Positions 16,260-22,333 of a stretch of DNA of 29,563 nt are shown here, piece by piece. The stretch is from a virus. The stretch lies in IMG/VR virus record IMGVR_UViG_3300000117_000145, positions 771-30,333 of that record; one strand, written 5' to 3'. The notes under the pieces were generated by a model that was not told where the DNA came from, ran no database searches, and worked only from the letters and a program-made list of their open reading frames with translations. Position numbers and translations under genes: made by a program. Position 1 is the stretch's first letter. Each line of letters begins with the position of its first letter.

Positions 16260-17189
16260 TCAATCTTCGGCAAGACGGGCAAAGTAGGACATTGCATCAT
16301 CGTCCTCATCTTCAGTCATTTTAGAAGAACTCAGACTATCAAGTTCATCTTTGAGTGATTGGGGAACAGAAGGTGCTACATCTCCACGATTCTGCTGACG
16401 AAACTCTTCTTCTTCCTCGATTGTTTCTTGATCTTGGAAACGAGGAGTGCCCTTATTACCGAGCACATAATCCATACGCTTCTTCAAGTCATCATAAGAC
16501 TTGAATTGATCGGGAGCAACAAAGTCTTGAAGAGAATATTCTTTCTTCCAAATCGCTTCCATTGCATCGTCATCATCAAGCAGTGCTTCTTGGCGGGCAA
16601 ACTCTGAAGAGTCATAGTTACGATAACCAGCAACGTTCTTTGCCTTCAGTTTGAAGTTGGCACCTTGCCAGAAGTCAAAGGGATCGATTGCTTCTTCATC
16701 TTCAAACTCAGGTTGCATTGCGGCAGTGATCTTGTCAAAGATCTTCTTACCGAACTTATACAGGAAGACTTTACCTTCGTTCTCGGGGTTGGCAGGATCT
16801 TTCACCACATAGATATTGCTAATGTAGGTGAGTTTACGCTTCTGCTTACGTGCCTGATCTTTGCCAGCATCGGTGCCATTGTTCCACAGCATCGTGTTGT
16901 ATTCAGACACAGGATCTTTTTGATTCATGGTGGTGAGAGAGTTCTCAATATACCAACCACCAGGACCTTGGAATGCGTGTGAATAGAGTTTCACAAACGG
17001 CAGATCTTCGCCATTAGGAGCAGGAAGGAAACGGATTACGGCATAACCATTACCGCTCTTATCGCATTCGAGTTTCCACAGACGCTCATCACCTGAAGCG
17101 TTTGCATTACTCATTTTTTCGACTTCTTTGACCAGTTTGGCGGTCAAAGATCCCAGTTTGGATTGCTTTTTAAGATCAGCAAAAGACAT
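16260..17189 (-). CDS. 32: Single-stranded DNA-binding protein gp32
   Basis: A 309-aa protein clearly homologous to T4 gp32 (301 aa): LWKLECDKSGNGYAVIRFLP, KLTYISNIYVVKDPANPENE, GKVFLYKFGKKIFDKI and the acidic tail TEDEDDDAMSYFARLAED, which in T4 contacts replication partners. The N-terminal basic B-domain (residues 1-25) mediates cooperativity. In the zinc region His71 (T4 His64) is kept, but the three T4 cysteines (77, 87, 90) correspond to Ser84, Asp92 and Ser95, so the zinc module is lost. The start is preceded by GAGG. A sigma70 promoter and a 9-nt repeat leader precede it, which suggests autoregulated early expression. Confidence 0.95.
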   Translation of the reverse strand: MSFADLKKQSKLGSLTAKLVKEVEKMSNANASGDERLWKLECDKSGNGYAVIRFLPAPNGEDLPFVKLYSHAFQGPGGWYIENSLTTMNQKDPVSEYNTMLWNNGTDAGKDQARKQKRKLTYISNIYVVKDPANPENEGKVFLYKFGKKIFDKITAAMQPEFEDEEAIDPFDFWQGANFKLKAKNVAGYRNYDSSEFARQEALLDDDDAMEAIWKKEYSLQDFVAPDQFKSYDDLKKRMDYVLGNKGTPRFQDQETIEEEEEFRQQNRGDVAPSVPQSLKDELDSLSSSKMTEDEDDDAMSYFARLAED

Positions 17190-17211
17190 TTGGATTACCT
17201 CGGATTTTTTT

Positions 17212-17238
17212 GGATTTGTCGGGTTTGTCGGGTTTGTT
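17212..17238 (-). repeat. Three 9-nt tandem repeats in the gp32 mRNA leader
   Basis: On the minus strand the leader contains three copies of a 9-nt unit (consensus AACCCGACA in one phase, the third with one change), followed by an A-rich stretch and the ribosome site. The sequence is poor in G/T pairing options and should stay single stranded. It is a candidate site for cooperative gp32 binding. Confidence 0.7.
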
Positions 17239-17252
17239 GGATCGACTTGGAT

Positions 17253-17281
17253 AGTATAACAGCGTTGCCCTCAGGTGTCAA
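17253..17281 (-). promoter_or_regulatory. Consensus sigma70 promoter of gp32
   Basis: TTGACA (17276-17281) and TATACT (17253-17258) are separated by exactly 17 nt. The -35 box lies in the last codons of the DUF1825-type gene. Transcription would start near 17246, giving a leader of about 57 nt that consists mostly of the 9-nt repeats. It indicates early, host-polymerase-driven gp32 expression. Confidence 0.75.
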
Positions 17282-17603
17282 GACTTTCTCTGAGAGAATC
17301 AATAGTCGCACCAAAAGTATTAAACAGATAGTTCATGTCAGTGTCTGGGGAAAATCCCATAAGTGTCATGGATTTTTGAAGATTTTTCTTCATCTCCACT
17401 GCTTTTGGATCGTCTGATAATGACAGACGGGCATACATAACTTTTTGTTTTTCTAATAATGTAGATAGTTTATCAACATGTTCCACTTGTTCAGTTTTAC
17501 TCATATGAGGAAATTTCATAATATTGAGATAGATTTCCTCTTGAAGTTTATTAATCTCACGGAGTTCTTCCATGACGATTTCTGACTCGAAAAAATCACT
17601 CAT
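17271..17603 (-). CDS. DUF1825-family protein (cyanobacteria-type)
   Basis: A 110-aa all-helical protein, MSDFFESEIVMEELREINKL. The opening FFxSEIV.EE, the Lys/Glu-rich central helix (EHVDKLSTLLEKQKVMYARL) and a C-terminal MGFSPDTDMNYLFN segment closely follow the plan of the cyanobacterial DUF1825 family, whose function is unknown. That is one of the better hints that the host is a cyanobacterium. It lies between the basic 101-aa gene and gp32, and its stop codon falls in the gp32 promoter region. In T4, gp59 and gp32 are adjacent here. The family call is from memory of the pattern. Confidence 0.7.
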   Translation of the reverse strand: MSDFFESEIVMEELREINKLQEEIYLNIMKFPHMSKTEQVEHVDKLSTLLEKQKVMYARLSLSDDPKAVEMKKNLQKSMTLMGFSPDTDMNYLFNTFGATIDSLRESLDT

Positions 17604-17645
17604 CTACAATCTGCCTCAAAATCTTTTTATAACGGAACATATCAA

Positions 17646-17653
17646 TATTTATG
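17646..17653 (-). promoter_or_regulatory. Possible late box (CATAAATA) before the DUF1825 gene
   Basis: CATAAATA overlaps the stop codon of the 101-aa gene, 43 nt before the DUF1825-type start. It is one mismatch from the T4 late box. Weak evidence by itself; the position is suitable. Confidence 0.3.
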
Positions 17654-17954
17654 AATTGTTCTTTAACCTTTGTTTTCTTTCTCTTGCCCGTTTTTTACGG
17701 GTTTCCCTATCTTTTTTATTTTCCCAATACCGCTTCTTTTCTCTATCTCGTCTAGCTAAAATTTGTTCTTCGGTTAATCCTTTTGCCCATCTTTTCTTTT
17801 CATAATCTGGATTTTTTTCTCTCCATTTTTGACGAGATTGTTCTTTTTGAACTTCTCTAGATGGAAATTTTTCAGAATCTGTAATTGATATGTCTTCTAT
17901 AAAATTAGGTCCGTCAATATTAAGGGCACTGTTAATACCTGATACATTTAACAT
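17649..17954 (-). CDS. Small, very basic protein of unknown function (101 aa)
   Basis: After about 35 residues of ordinary composition (MLNVSGINSALNIDGPNFIE), the rest is dominated by Lys, Arg and Glu in helical register: KWREKNPDYEKKRWAKGLTE, then ARRDREKKRYWENKK and a KKRARERKQRLKNN end. This suggests a nucleic-acid-binding helix. Similar KNPDYEKKRW-type repeats occur next to HNH or other DNA-binding domains in phages, but no such domain is present. It has its own perfect TATAAATA late box 22 nt upstream and a structured RNA element before that. I do not recognise the family. Confidence 0.65.
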   Translation of the reverse strand: MLNVSGINSALNIDGPNFIEDISITDSEKFPSREVQKEQSRQKWREKNPDYEKKRWAKGLTEEQILARRDREKKRYWENKKDRETRKKRARERKQRLKNNS

Positions 17955-17963
17955 ATTCTTTTA

Positions 17964-18040
17964 GTAGGGGTAATATTATTTATATTGTAAAGGCGGGACT
18001 TACGCAAGTCAAATACCCCTACCCGACTTTGCTGCCCGCC
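17964..18040 (-). promoter_or_regulatory. GC-rich intergenic RNA element with pseudoknot topology
   Basis: On the minus strand, directly after the gp59 stop, GGCGGG (18035-18040) can pair with CCCGCC (17992-17997). The loop carries GTAGGGGTA (18014-18022), which is perfectly complementary to TACCCCTAC (17964-17972) further downstream, just before the 101-aa gene start. This gives an H-type pseudoknot arrangement in read-through mRNA. A local hairpin GACTT-GCGT-AAGTC (17997-18010) lies in the same loop. The late promoter 17977-17984 lies within the connecting segment, so mRNA begun there would lack the knot. Function (termination, or repression of the downstream ORF) is inferred. Confidence 0.55.
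17977..17984 (-). promoter_or_regulatory. T4-type late promoter (TATAAATA)
   Basis: A perfect match to the T4 late consensus, 22 nt upstream of the basic 101-aa protein start. The surrounding CAA-TATAAATA-ATATT is identical to an intragenic copy at 19230-19237. Confidence 0.65.
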
Positions 18041-18042
18041 AA

Positions 18043-18636
18043 TTATAAAATTATTTCTTTGAGTATTTTTTTATATTTAAAAATATCTACTTGAAGAAAC
18101 GGTGAATATTTTTTAATCTTTAAGGAAACACACTCCCACACAGGGTCCAGAAGTTTTTTATTAAACCTTTCTCTAAAACAAAATATCTTCTCACAGATTA
18201 ATAAGGTCTCAATGGATATTTCTCCACCAAGGAACTTTTTGAGTATTAGTGGATGTCCTTTGGAACAATTGAAGGCATCCTCTAATTTGTTTTCCGAGAA
18301 GAATTCTTGCATTTGTTCTTTGTACAAGTAACTCAAACTCTGCTGTCGTTTCATCCACTCGGCGTAGTTTCTTTCGCCAGAATTGATAATTTCTCCAATC
18401 CATAAGTTTTCTGGGTTAGTAGATGCAACAAAATTAGATACTAAAAAATCTACGATTTCTTTATCAGAATACTTACGAGAAGTCTTCTCAAACCAGTATT
18501 TGTCGCGTCGTTTGTTAAATGACGCCACACTTGCCCTAGTTTTTGCTCCGTATTTAAAGAAATCGTATTTTGGATTTGTAAAATGATTTTTGAGTGACAA
18601 ATAATGTTGATAAGTTTCAAATGGTGTCACGATCAT
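18043..18636 (-). CDS. 59: DNA helicase loader gp59
   Basis: A 197-aa protein (T4 gp59 is 217 aa). MIVTPFETYQHYLSLKNHFT then KYDFFKYGAKTRASVASFNK and RRDKYWFEKTSRKYSDKEIV line up with T4 gp59 (KYDVIKYNW..RVS...YQKRRDKYFFQKLSEKY). FLVSNFVASTNPENLWIGEI matches FISNLVANQDAWIGDI. gp59 loads the gp41 helicase onto gp32-covered forks, so the closeness to gp32 is functional. The start overlaps the gp33 stop by ATGA. Confidence 0.92.
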   Translation of the reverse strand: MIVTPFETYQHYLSLKNHFTNPKYDFFKYGAKTRASVASFNKRRDKYWFEKTSRKYSDKEIVDFLVSNFVASTNPENLWIGEIINSGERNYAEWMKRQQSLSYLYKEQMQEFFSENKLEDAFNCSKGHPLILKKFLGGEISIETLLICEKIFCFRERFNKKLLDPVWECVSLKIKKYSPFLQVDIFKYKKILKEIIL

Positions 18637-18893
18637 AGAGGAAGTTTTGCCCTTGAAGTTTTTTTCATAAAATTAAGTTGAGTCGCATCCCACTTCAATT
18701 TTTCTTTGAGTGGTTTTGATACTAACTTAGTAACCGATTCTACCTCAATCTGATTGATTTCGCAATAGTGACAAATAGCATCAATATAATTGAGTTTTTC
18801 TTCGGCAACGATTTTTTCAATCTCTAGGGCAAACCTAGACGGCGTTAGAAACTTCTTCTCTATCGCTTGTTCCAGTTCCTTGTTTGGTTCCAT
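18633..18893 (-). CDS. 33: Late transcription coactivator gp33
   Basis: An 86-aa protein with the chosen start MEPNKELEQAIEKKFLTPSR. FALEIEKIVAEEKLNYIDAI followed by CHYCEINQIEVESVTKLVSK matches T4 gp33 (FIIEKMVEEFGMSYLEATTAFLEENSIPE). gp33 bridges RNA polymerase and the gp45 clamp at late promoters. The open frame extends to a GTG at 18998, but that would overlap the nuclease gene by 164 bp and has no ribosome site. The ATG at 18893 gives a 59-bp overlap and a GGA shortly before. Its presence fits the late boxes seen in the window. Confidence 0.85.
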   Translation of the reverse strand: MEPNKELEQAIEKKFLTPSRFALEIEKIVAEEKLNYIDAICHYCEINQIEVESVTKLVSKPLKEKLKWDATQLNFMKKTSRAKLPL

Positions 18894-19560
18894 ATTGTTC
18901 CAGTTTATCTCCAACAAACTTTCTAATATATTTGTCGAGAAGTTTGATGTACTTTGCTTTGTCTCTTTGTTCATAAACGACGCATTCTCCATTTTCACAT
19001 GCCATGATGATCACAAGTTTTTTGACCATAATACCGGTCATTTCGTAAAGCATACAACCATATGCCATACATTGAACGAAATAGTGTTCGATCCAGTCTT
19101 CTGGTTTTGGTTTCGCAGATGTCTTAAAGTCGATTATCGCTAACTCACCGTTATATTCGGCAATACAATCAACAGTCCCAGCAATACCAAGTTCCTTACT
19201 ATATAGGGAACTTTCTAAAGCATGAATATTATTTATATTGTTAAGTGTTGATTTGGAGATTTTAAAAAGAAAATCTGAAATCGGTTGAACTTTTGGTAAA
19301 TCCTCATTTTTAAGATGATGCTCAACAAGAGTGTGCATATCAGTACCACGACTTGTAGCAGCCTTGGTAATCCGATTTGCCTCTTCTTCACCAACTTTTT
19401 TGCGCCACTTTACAAAGATTTCCTTATTAAAATGACTGGTCACCGAAGTAATGGAGACCAGTCGAATAAGATCTTCTTGATTTGGTACTTTATAATAACG
19501 AACTCCATCAATAGTTTCTCTGTCGAGAGATGGAAGATTCAAATCAATATGATTAAACAT
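18835..19560 (-). CDS. PD-(D/E)XK nuclease, RecB/Cas4-like
   Basis: A 241-aa protein. The catalytic core is visible as GIAGTVDCIAEY (Asp) then GELAIIDFKTSAK (D-x-K) then HYFVQCMAYGCML (Gln of the QxxxY motif), the arrangement of RecB-type exonucleases. A His in GTDMHTLVEHHL is the usual N-terminal motif. It probably degrades or processes DNA during recombination or host DNA breakdown. It sits between PhoH (TAATG overlap) and gp33. The C-terminus overlaps gp33 by 59 bp. Confidence 0.85.
   Translation of the reverse strand: MFNHIDLNLPSLDRETIDGVRYYKVPNQEDLIRLVSITSVTSHFNKEIFVKWRKKVGEEEANRITKAATSRGTDMHTLVEHHLKNEDLPKVQPISDFLFKISKSTLNNINNIHALESSLYSKELGIAGTVDCIAEYNGELAIIDFKTSAKPKPEDWIEHYFVQCMAYGCMLYEMTGIMVKKLVIIMACENGECVVYEQRDKAKYIKLLDKYIRKFVGDKLEQYGTKQGTGTSDREEVSNAV
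19230..19237 (-). promoter_or_regulatory. Intragenic TATAAATA, possible late promoter for gp33-gp59
   Basis: A perfect late box inside the nuclease gene, about 340 nt before the gp33 start, in the same 16-nt context as the box at 17977-17984. In AT-rich DNA chance occurrence is possible, but the shared flanks argue for function. Confidence 0.35.
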
Positions 19561-20318
19561 TAAAAACCTGCATCAATTTTTGCTGTAAGATATTCTTTGA
19601 CAAGACCGGAACGAACAATATCTTCGATTCCAAATTCAATTATATCAAATGATGTCATTTTACGCAAGATATTCATAAAGTCAATAATACCGTTTTTATC
19701 ATTGGTCTTTGTCAAATCAGACTGTCTTGCATCTCCACAAAAACAAATTTTAGTATTTTCGCCGACACGAGTAATAATAGAATCTAATTCATGAAAATTA
19801 AGATTCTGAAACTCATCAACAATTACAATAGCATTATCAAGTGTGGTGCCACGAAGGAATGATGTACTCCAGAATTTAATAGTTTCTTGAGATTTAAGAT
19901 TGCCATACAGCATCTCGAAGTCAGCATCGGATGGCATTTGAAACATATACTTTACCATATTCTTATAAGGAATTTGGTAAATATCTGCCTTATCTTCATG
20001 GTCGCCAGGGAGAAACCCAATTTCTCTGGTAGCAACAAGAGATCTTACAAGATAAATTTTTTCATATGGAGTATTCTCTGAAAGAACATCCATCAGTGCA
20101 TTGTAAAGTGTGATGAAAGTTTTACCTGTGCCCGCGCAACCATAAGCAACTAAATGTTTTCCTTTCTTGTAAGACTCAAATAAAACTTTTTGATTTTCTG
20201 TAAGTGGTCCAATATCAACTAGATATTCTTGGCTAAGAGGTTTCTTCCTCTTCATCTGCTTTGTGGTGAGTCCAACCCCAATTGGTTGCTCTGCAGACGC
20301 TCTTTTTCTTCTTGTCAT
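19560..20318 (-). CDS. phoH: PhoH-like P-loop ATPase
   Basis: A 252-aa protein with Walker A YGCAGTGKTF (residues 59-68), the PhoH signature LVRSLVATREIGFLPGD (90-106), Walker B AIVIVDEFQN (163-172) and sensor CFCGDARQSD (193-201). PhoH is widespread in marine myoviruses and has been linked to phosphate starvation in the host; the biochemical role in phages is uncertain (an ATPase/helicase-like nucleic acid function has been proposed). The stop overlaps the nuclease start (TAATG). Confidence 0.92.
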   Translation of the reverse strand: MTRRKRASAEQPIGVGLTTKQMKRKKPLSQEYLVDIGPLTENQKVLFESYKKGKHLVAYGCAGTGKTFITLYNALMDVLSENTPYEKIYLVRSLVATREIGFLPGDHEDKADIYQIPYKNMVKYMFQMPSDADFEMLYGNLKSQETIKFWSTSFLRGTTLDNAIVIVDEFQNLNFHELDSIITRVGENTKICFCGDARQSDLTKTNDKNGIIDFMNILRKMTSFDIIEFGIEDIVRSGLVKEYLTAKIDAGF

Positions 20319-20319
20319 G

Positions 20320-20571
20320 TTAACCTAATTTTTTTACATTTGCGCCTGGCATTTTAGATGCTTTATGAAGAACATCATTCCACCCAGGATACTTCGTTTT
20401 AAGTTTATTTCTCCAATCACCAACTTCAGTTGCCATTGGTGCAGTAGATGGATCAGACCAATCTCGTGTCCAATCCGGGTTATCTTCTTTCCATTGATCC
20501 CAAACAGTGTAACTCATAGTCACTTCTTTTTGTTCACCAGTTTTTTTATTTACTATAGGATATGTGGGCAT
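20320..20571 (-). CDS. Small FmdB-like conserved phage protein (83 aa)
   Basis: It starts MPTYPIVNKKTGEQKEVTMS and ends GWNDVLHKASKMPGANVKKL. The MPTY...KKTGE...MS opening and the (G)W.DVL...K...G end are the plan of the FmdB-like small proteins found in many T4-like phages, but the zinc-ribbon cysteines of bacterial FmdB are absent. It ends one base before PhoH and is preceded by a CTAAATA late-type box. Function unknown. Confidence 0.7.
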   Translation of the reverse strand: MPTYPIVNKKTGEQKEVTMSYTVWDQWKEDNPDWTRDWSDPSTAPMATEVGDWRNKLKTKYPGWNDVLHKASKMPGANVKKLG

Positions 20572-20593
20572 TGTTAAGAATTCAATACAAAAA

Positions 20594-20600
20594 TATTTAG
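20594..20600 (-). promoter_or_regulatory. Late promoter-like box (CTAAATA)
   Basis: CTAAATA lies 23 nt upstream of the 83-aa gene and overlaps the 3' end of the HNH gene. It would give the PhoH cluster a late transcript independent of the HNH gene. Confidence 0.4.
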
Positions 20601-21163
20601 ACCCACTCTAAAGATCTTTTAGAGAGTTTTTTTATGTGTTCAGAAAATTTATTTAGAGATAAATCCATTTTCATAGTATTACATATGTGGCAACAAGATA
20701 CCGAATTGTTAGAAGTATACCCAACACTGTTATCTTGTCTGTCTATCCCCCAATGTGAGAATGGAATACCAACATTACTTTCTCTTAAAATTGGAGGTTC
20801 TCCACAATAATAACAGGATTTTGTAATAATGTCAAAATGTTCTTTTTTTGTTAAAGACCACTCCTTTCCTCTGTGTTTAGCAGATCTTTTACAATCACCA
20901 TAAATTTTATTGTGGTAAGATTCTATTGTTTTTTGTTTTCTTCCAGTTTCCTTAGCTCTATCAGATCTAAGACAACCACAACTTTTACTTGTTCCTCTTG
21001 TTAGATAATCACCTCTAACTAATTTTTCTACTCCACATTCACATTTACATAGAAAACATCTAACAGGACGATTACTTGTTCCAAAATATTGAATTGTGGG
21101 GGAAGAACTTATAACTTCCCACCTATTAAATTTTTGTCCCTCATTAAGTGTTATTGCTTTCAT
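20597..21163 (-). CDS. Free-standing HNH endonuclease (homing type)
   Basis: A 188-aa protein with the start at MKAITLNEGQKFNRWEVISS. An N-terminal zinc module (CFLCKCECG ... TSKSCGCLRSD) is common in phage HNH proteins. The core comprises CYYCGEPP, HWGIDRQDNSVGYTSNNSVS and CCHICNTMKMDLS, the HNH fold with two CxxC pairs. An upstream ATG at 21178 would sit almost on the predicted transcription start of the TATAAATA promoter at 21185-21192, so the second ATG is preferred. It lies between thyX and the FmdB-like gene, as expected of a mobile homing gene. It probably cleaves intron-less or endonuclease-less relatives of the neighbouring locus. Confidence 0.85.
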   Translation of the reverse strand: MKAITLNEGQKFNRWEVISSSPTIQYFGTSNRPVRCFLCKCECGVEKLVRGDYLTRGTSKSCGCLRSDRAKETGRKQKTIESYHNKIYGDCKRSAKHRGKEWSLTKKEHFDIITKSCYYCGEPPILRESNVGIPFSHWGIDRQDNSVGYTSNNSVSCCHICNTMKMDLSLNKFSEHIKKLSKRSLEWV

Positions 21164-21184
21164 AGATATAACATACACTATATC

Positions 21185-21192
21185 TATTTATA
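21185..21192 (-). promoter_or_regulatory. T4-type late promoter (TATAAATA) of the HNH gene
   Basis: A perfect match to the T4 late consensus in the 40-nt gap between thyX and the HNH gene. The predicted mRNA start near 21179 leaves about 15 nt of leader to the ATG at 21163. T4 homing genes also often carry their own late promoters. Confidence 0.7.
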
Positions 21193-21203
21193 CATTCACT
21201 ACA

Positions 21204-21857
21204 TTACAATACCCAATCTACATCTAAACCTCCAAGTGCTTCGGCACAAGTTGGGAAATGCTCTACAAAAATTCTTTTACAATCTTTAGCAAGTTTCATG
21301 TGCTCTTTTTGTGTTCCATTTTTTTCACGAAGAGCAATATATGTAATCCATGAACGACATGATCCTGTCATGTAGATTTTGGTAGGCGTTGCCAGAGGAA
21401 GCACCATACGAGCACATTCCTTTGCCACGCCAAGATCAAGCATTTGACCATAGAGTGCCATGGCAGAATCAAATAATGTCTTTGTCTGACGCTCCAGTTT
21501 ATCCACAGTTACTGGATCGAGATCATCAATCGAATTTTGACGATTTTTTACATCTTGACGACGATATTCTGGAATAGGAATCTCTTCACCAAGAAGAGTT
21601 GAATCCGCATAGCGTTGTGAAAATTCTTGATATGTGAAGGATCTATGACGAAGCACTTGAGCCGCGATTGCACGGGAACACTTAAGTTCCAGTGTCATAT
21701 AACTCTGCTCAAATACAGACCAGTGATTGTGCTTGATACAATACTTCAACAATCCAGAAAAATTCTCATTATCTTGATTGTTTGGATTCGACACACGGGC
21801 AATATATGCCATGGTCTTTTCGGCATCGGGAGTGATACTTACCAGTTTTGCGTTCAT
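21204..21857 (-). CDS. thyX: Flavin-dependent thymidylate synthase ThyX
   Basis: A 217-aa protein with the ThyX signature RHRSFTYQEFSQRY (residues 70-83, RHRx7S) and upstream HNHWSVFEQSYMTLEL, plus the C-terminal CRSWITYIALREK typical of the family. It makes dTMP from dUMP with FAD, NADPH and methylene-tetrahydrofolate, supplying thymidine for an AT-rich genome. A clear AAGGAT ribosome site is present. The ATG overlaps the stop of the 54-aa ORF (ATGA). It is the last gene of the operon that starts at 22782-22810. Confidence 0.95.
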   Translation of the reverse strand: MNAKLVSITPDAEKTMAYIARVSNPNNQDNENFSGLLKYCIKHNHWSVFEQSYMTLELKCSRAIAAQVLRHRSFTYQEFSQRYADSTLLGEEIPIPEYRRQDVKNRQNSIDDLDPVTVDKLERQTKTLFDSAMALYGQMLDLGVAKECARMVLPLATPTKIYMTGSCRSWITYIALREKNGTQKEHMKLAKDCKRIFVEHFPTCAEALGGLDVDWVL

Positions 21858-22018
21858 TTCTTAAATCCTTTTGATGTTTCTAGTTTAATTCTATCAAGTT
21901 CTTCTTCTACCGAACGAATATTTCTTTTCATCTCTATAATTTGTTCTTCGGTATAAAGATGCTCCTGTTTCAACATTCTTTTCAGGAGTTTTAAAAGTTT
22001 AGTTGCTCTATCAGTCAT
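21854..22018 (-). CDS. Small helical protein upstream of thyX (54 aa)
   Basis: MTDRATKLLKLLKRMLKQEH is followed by TEEQIIEMKRNIRSVEEELD and a KGFKK end. The heptad-like spacing of Leu, Ile and Met suggests one long amphipathic helix or coiled coil. It overlaps the 52-aa ORF by 8 nt and thyX by 4 nt, so it is translationally coupled to both. Too short for the usual ORF cut-off. Function unknown. Confidence 0.65.
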   Translation of the reverse strand: MTDRATKLLKLLKRMLKQEHLYTEEQIIEMKRNIRSVEEELDRIKLETSKGFKK

Positions 22019-22169
22019 CGTCGTCCTCAAAAACTTCGTCGTAACTTACATAAGGATCGACTTGACTTTCATATTTATATGCGTCAACATCGGACAAAAT
22101 TTCTGCTTTTAGTGAGTCTACCAATAGTTCTAGGTTTCGAACAATCAATTTAAGTCTTTCTCTGTCCAT
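22011..22169 (-). CDS. Small acidic protein (52 aa)
   Basis: MDRERLKLIVRNLELLVDSL is followed by a polar region and the acidic end SYDEVFEDDDD. It has one amphipathic helix and a disordered acidic tail. The next ORF starts within its last codons (8-nt overlap). A TATAAATA occurs inside it at 22072-22079. Function unknown. Confidence 0.6.
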   Translation of the reverse strand: MDRERLKLIVRNLELLVDSLKAEILSDVDAYKYESQVDPYVSYDEVFEDDDD

Positions 22170-22199
22170 AAAAAGGTTCTTACTACTCACATTTTAGAC

Positions 22200-22225
22200 A
22201 AAAAAAAGGGGGAAGTCAACCCCCC
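22200..22225 (-). terminator. Rho-independent terminator
   Basis: On the minus strand, a stem of GGGGG with CCCCC and a 7-nt loop is followed by eight T. It lies directly after the 32-aa membrane ORF and splits the small-ORF operon: some transcripts would end here, and thyX expression would need read-through or another start. Confidence 0.8.
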
Positions 22226-22234
22226 ACTCTAAGA

Positions 22235-22333
22235 TCATTTTTGAATTTTACTAAGAAGTAAAACTTCTCCGTAAATTAGACTAATGAATGCTATCATACC
22301 CAAAGAACTAAGTCCCAAGAGTTGAAAGATCAT
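22235..22333 (-). CDS. Tiny single-pass membrane protein (32 aa)
   Basis: MIFQLLGLSSLGMIAFISLI is followed by YGEVLLLSKIQK. Nearly the whole sequence is one hydrophobic helix with a short positive end, so it should lie in the membrane. The ATG overlaps the previous stop (ATGA), which supports real translation, and the terminator follows its stop by 9 nt. Size and the C-terminal LLL.KIQ recall small thylakoid subunits such as PetM, but this is only a resemblance. Confidence 0.55.
   Translation of the reverse strand: MIFQLLGLSSLGMIAFISLIYGEVLLLSKIQK

Noticed and set aside
18894-18998. GTG start of gp33 at 18998
   Set aside because: No ribosome site, 164-bp overlap with the nuclease gene, and T4 gp33 similarity begins after the ATG at 18893.
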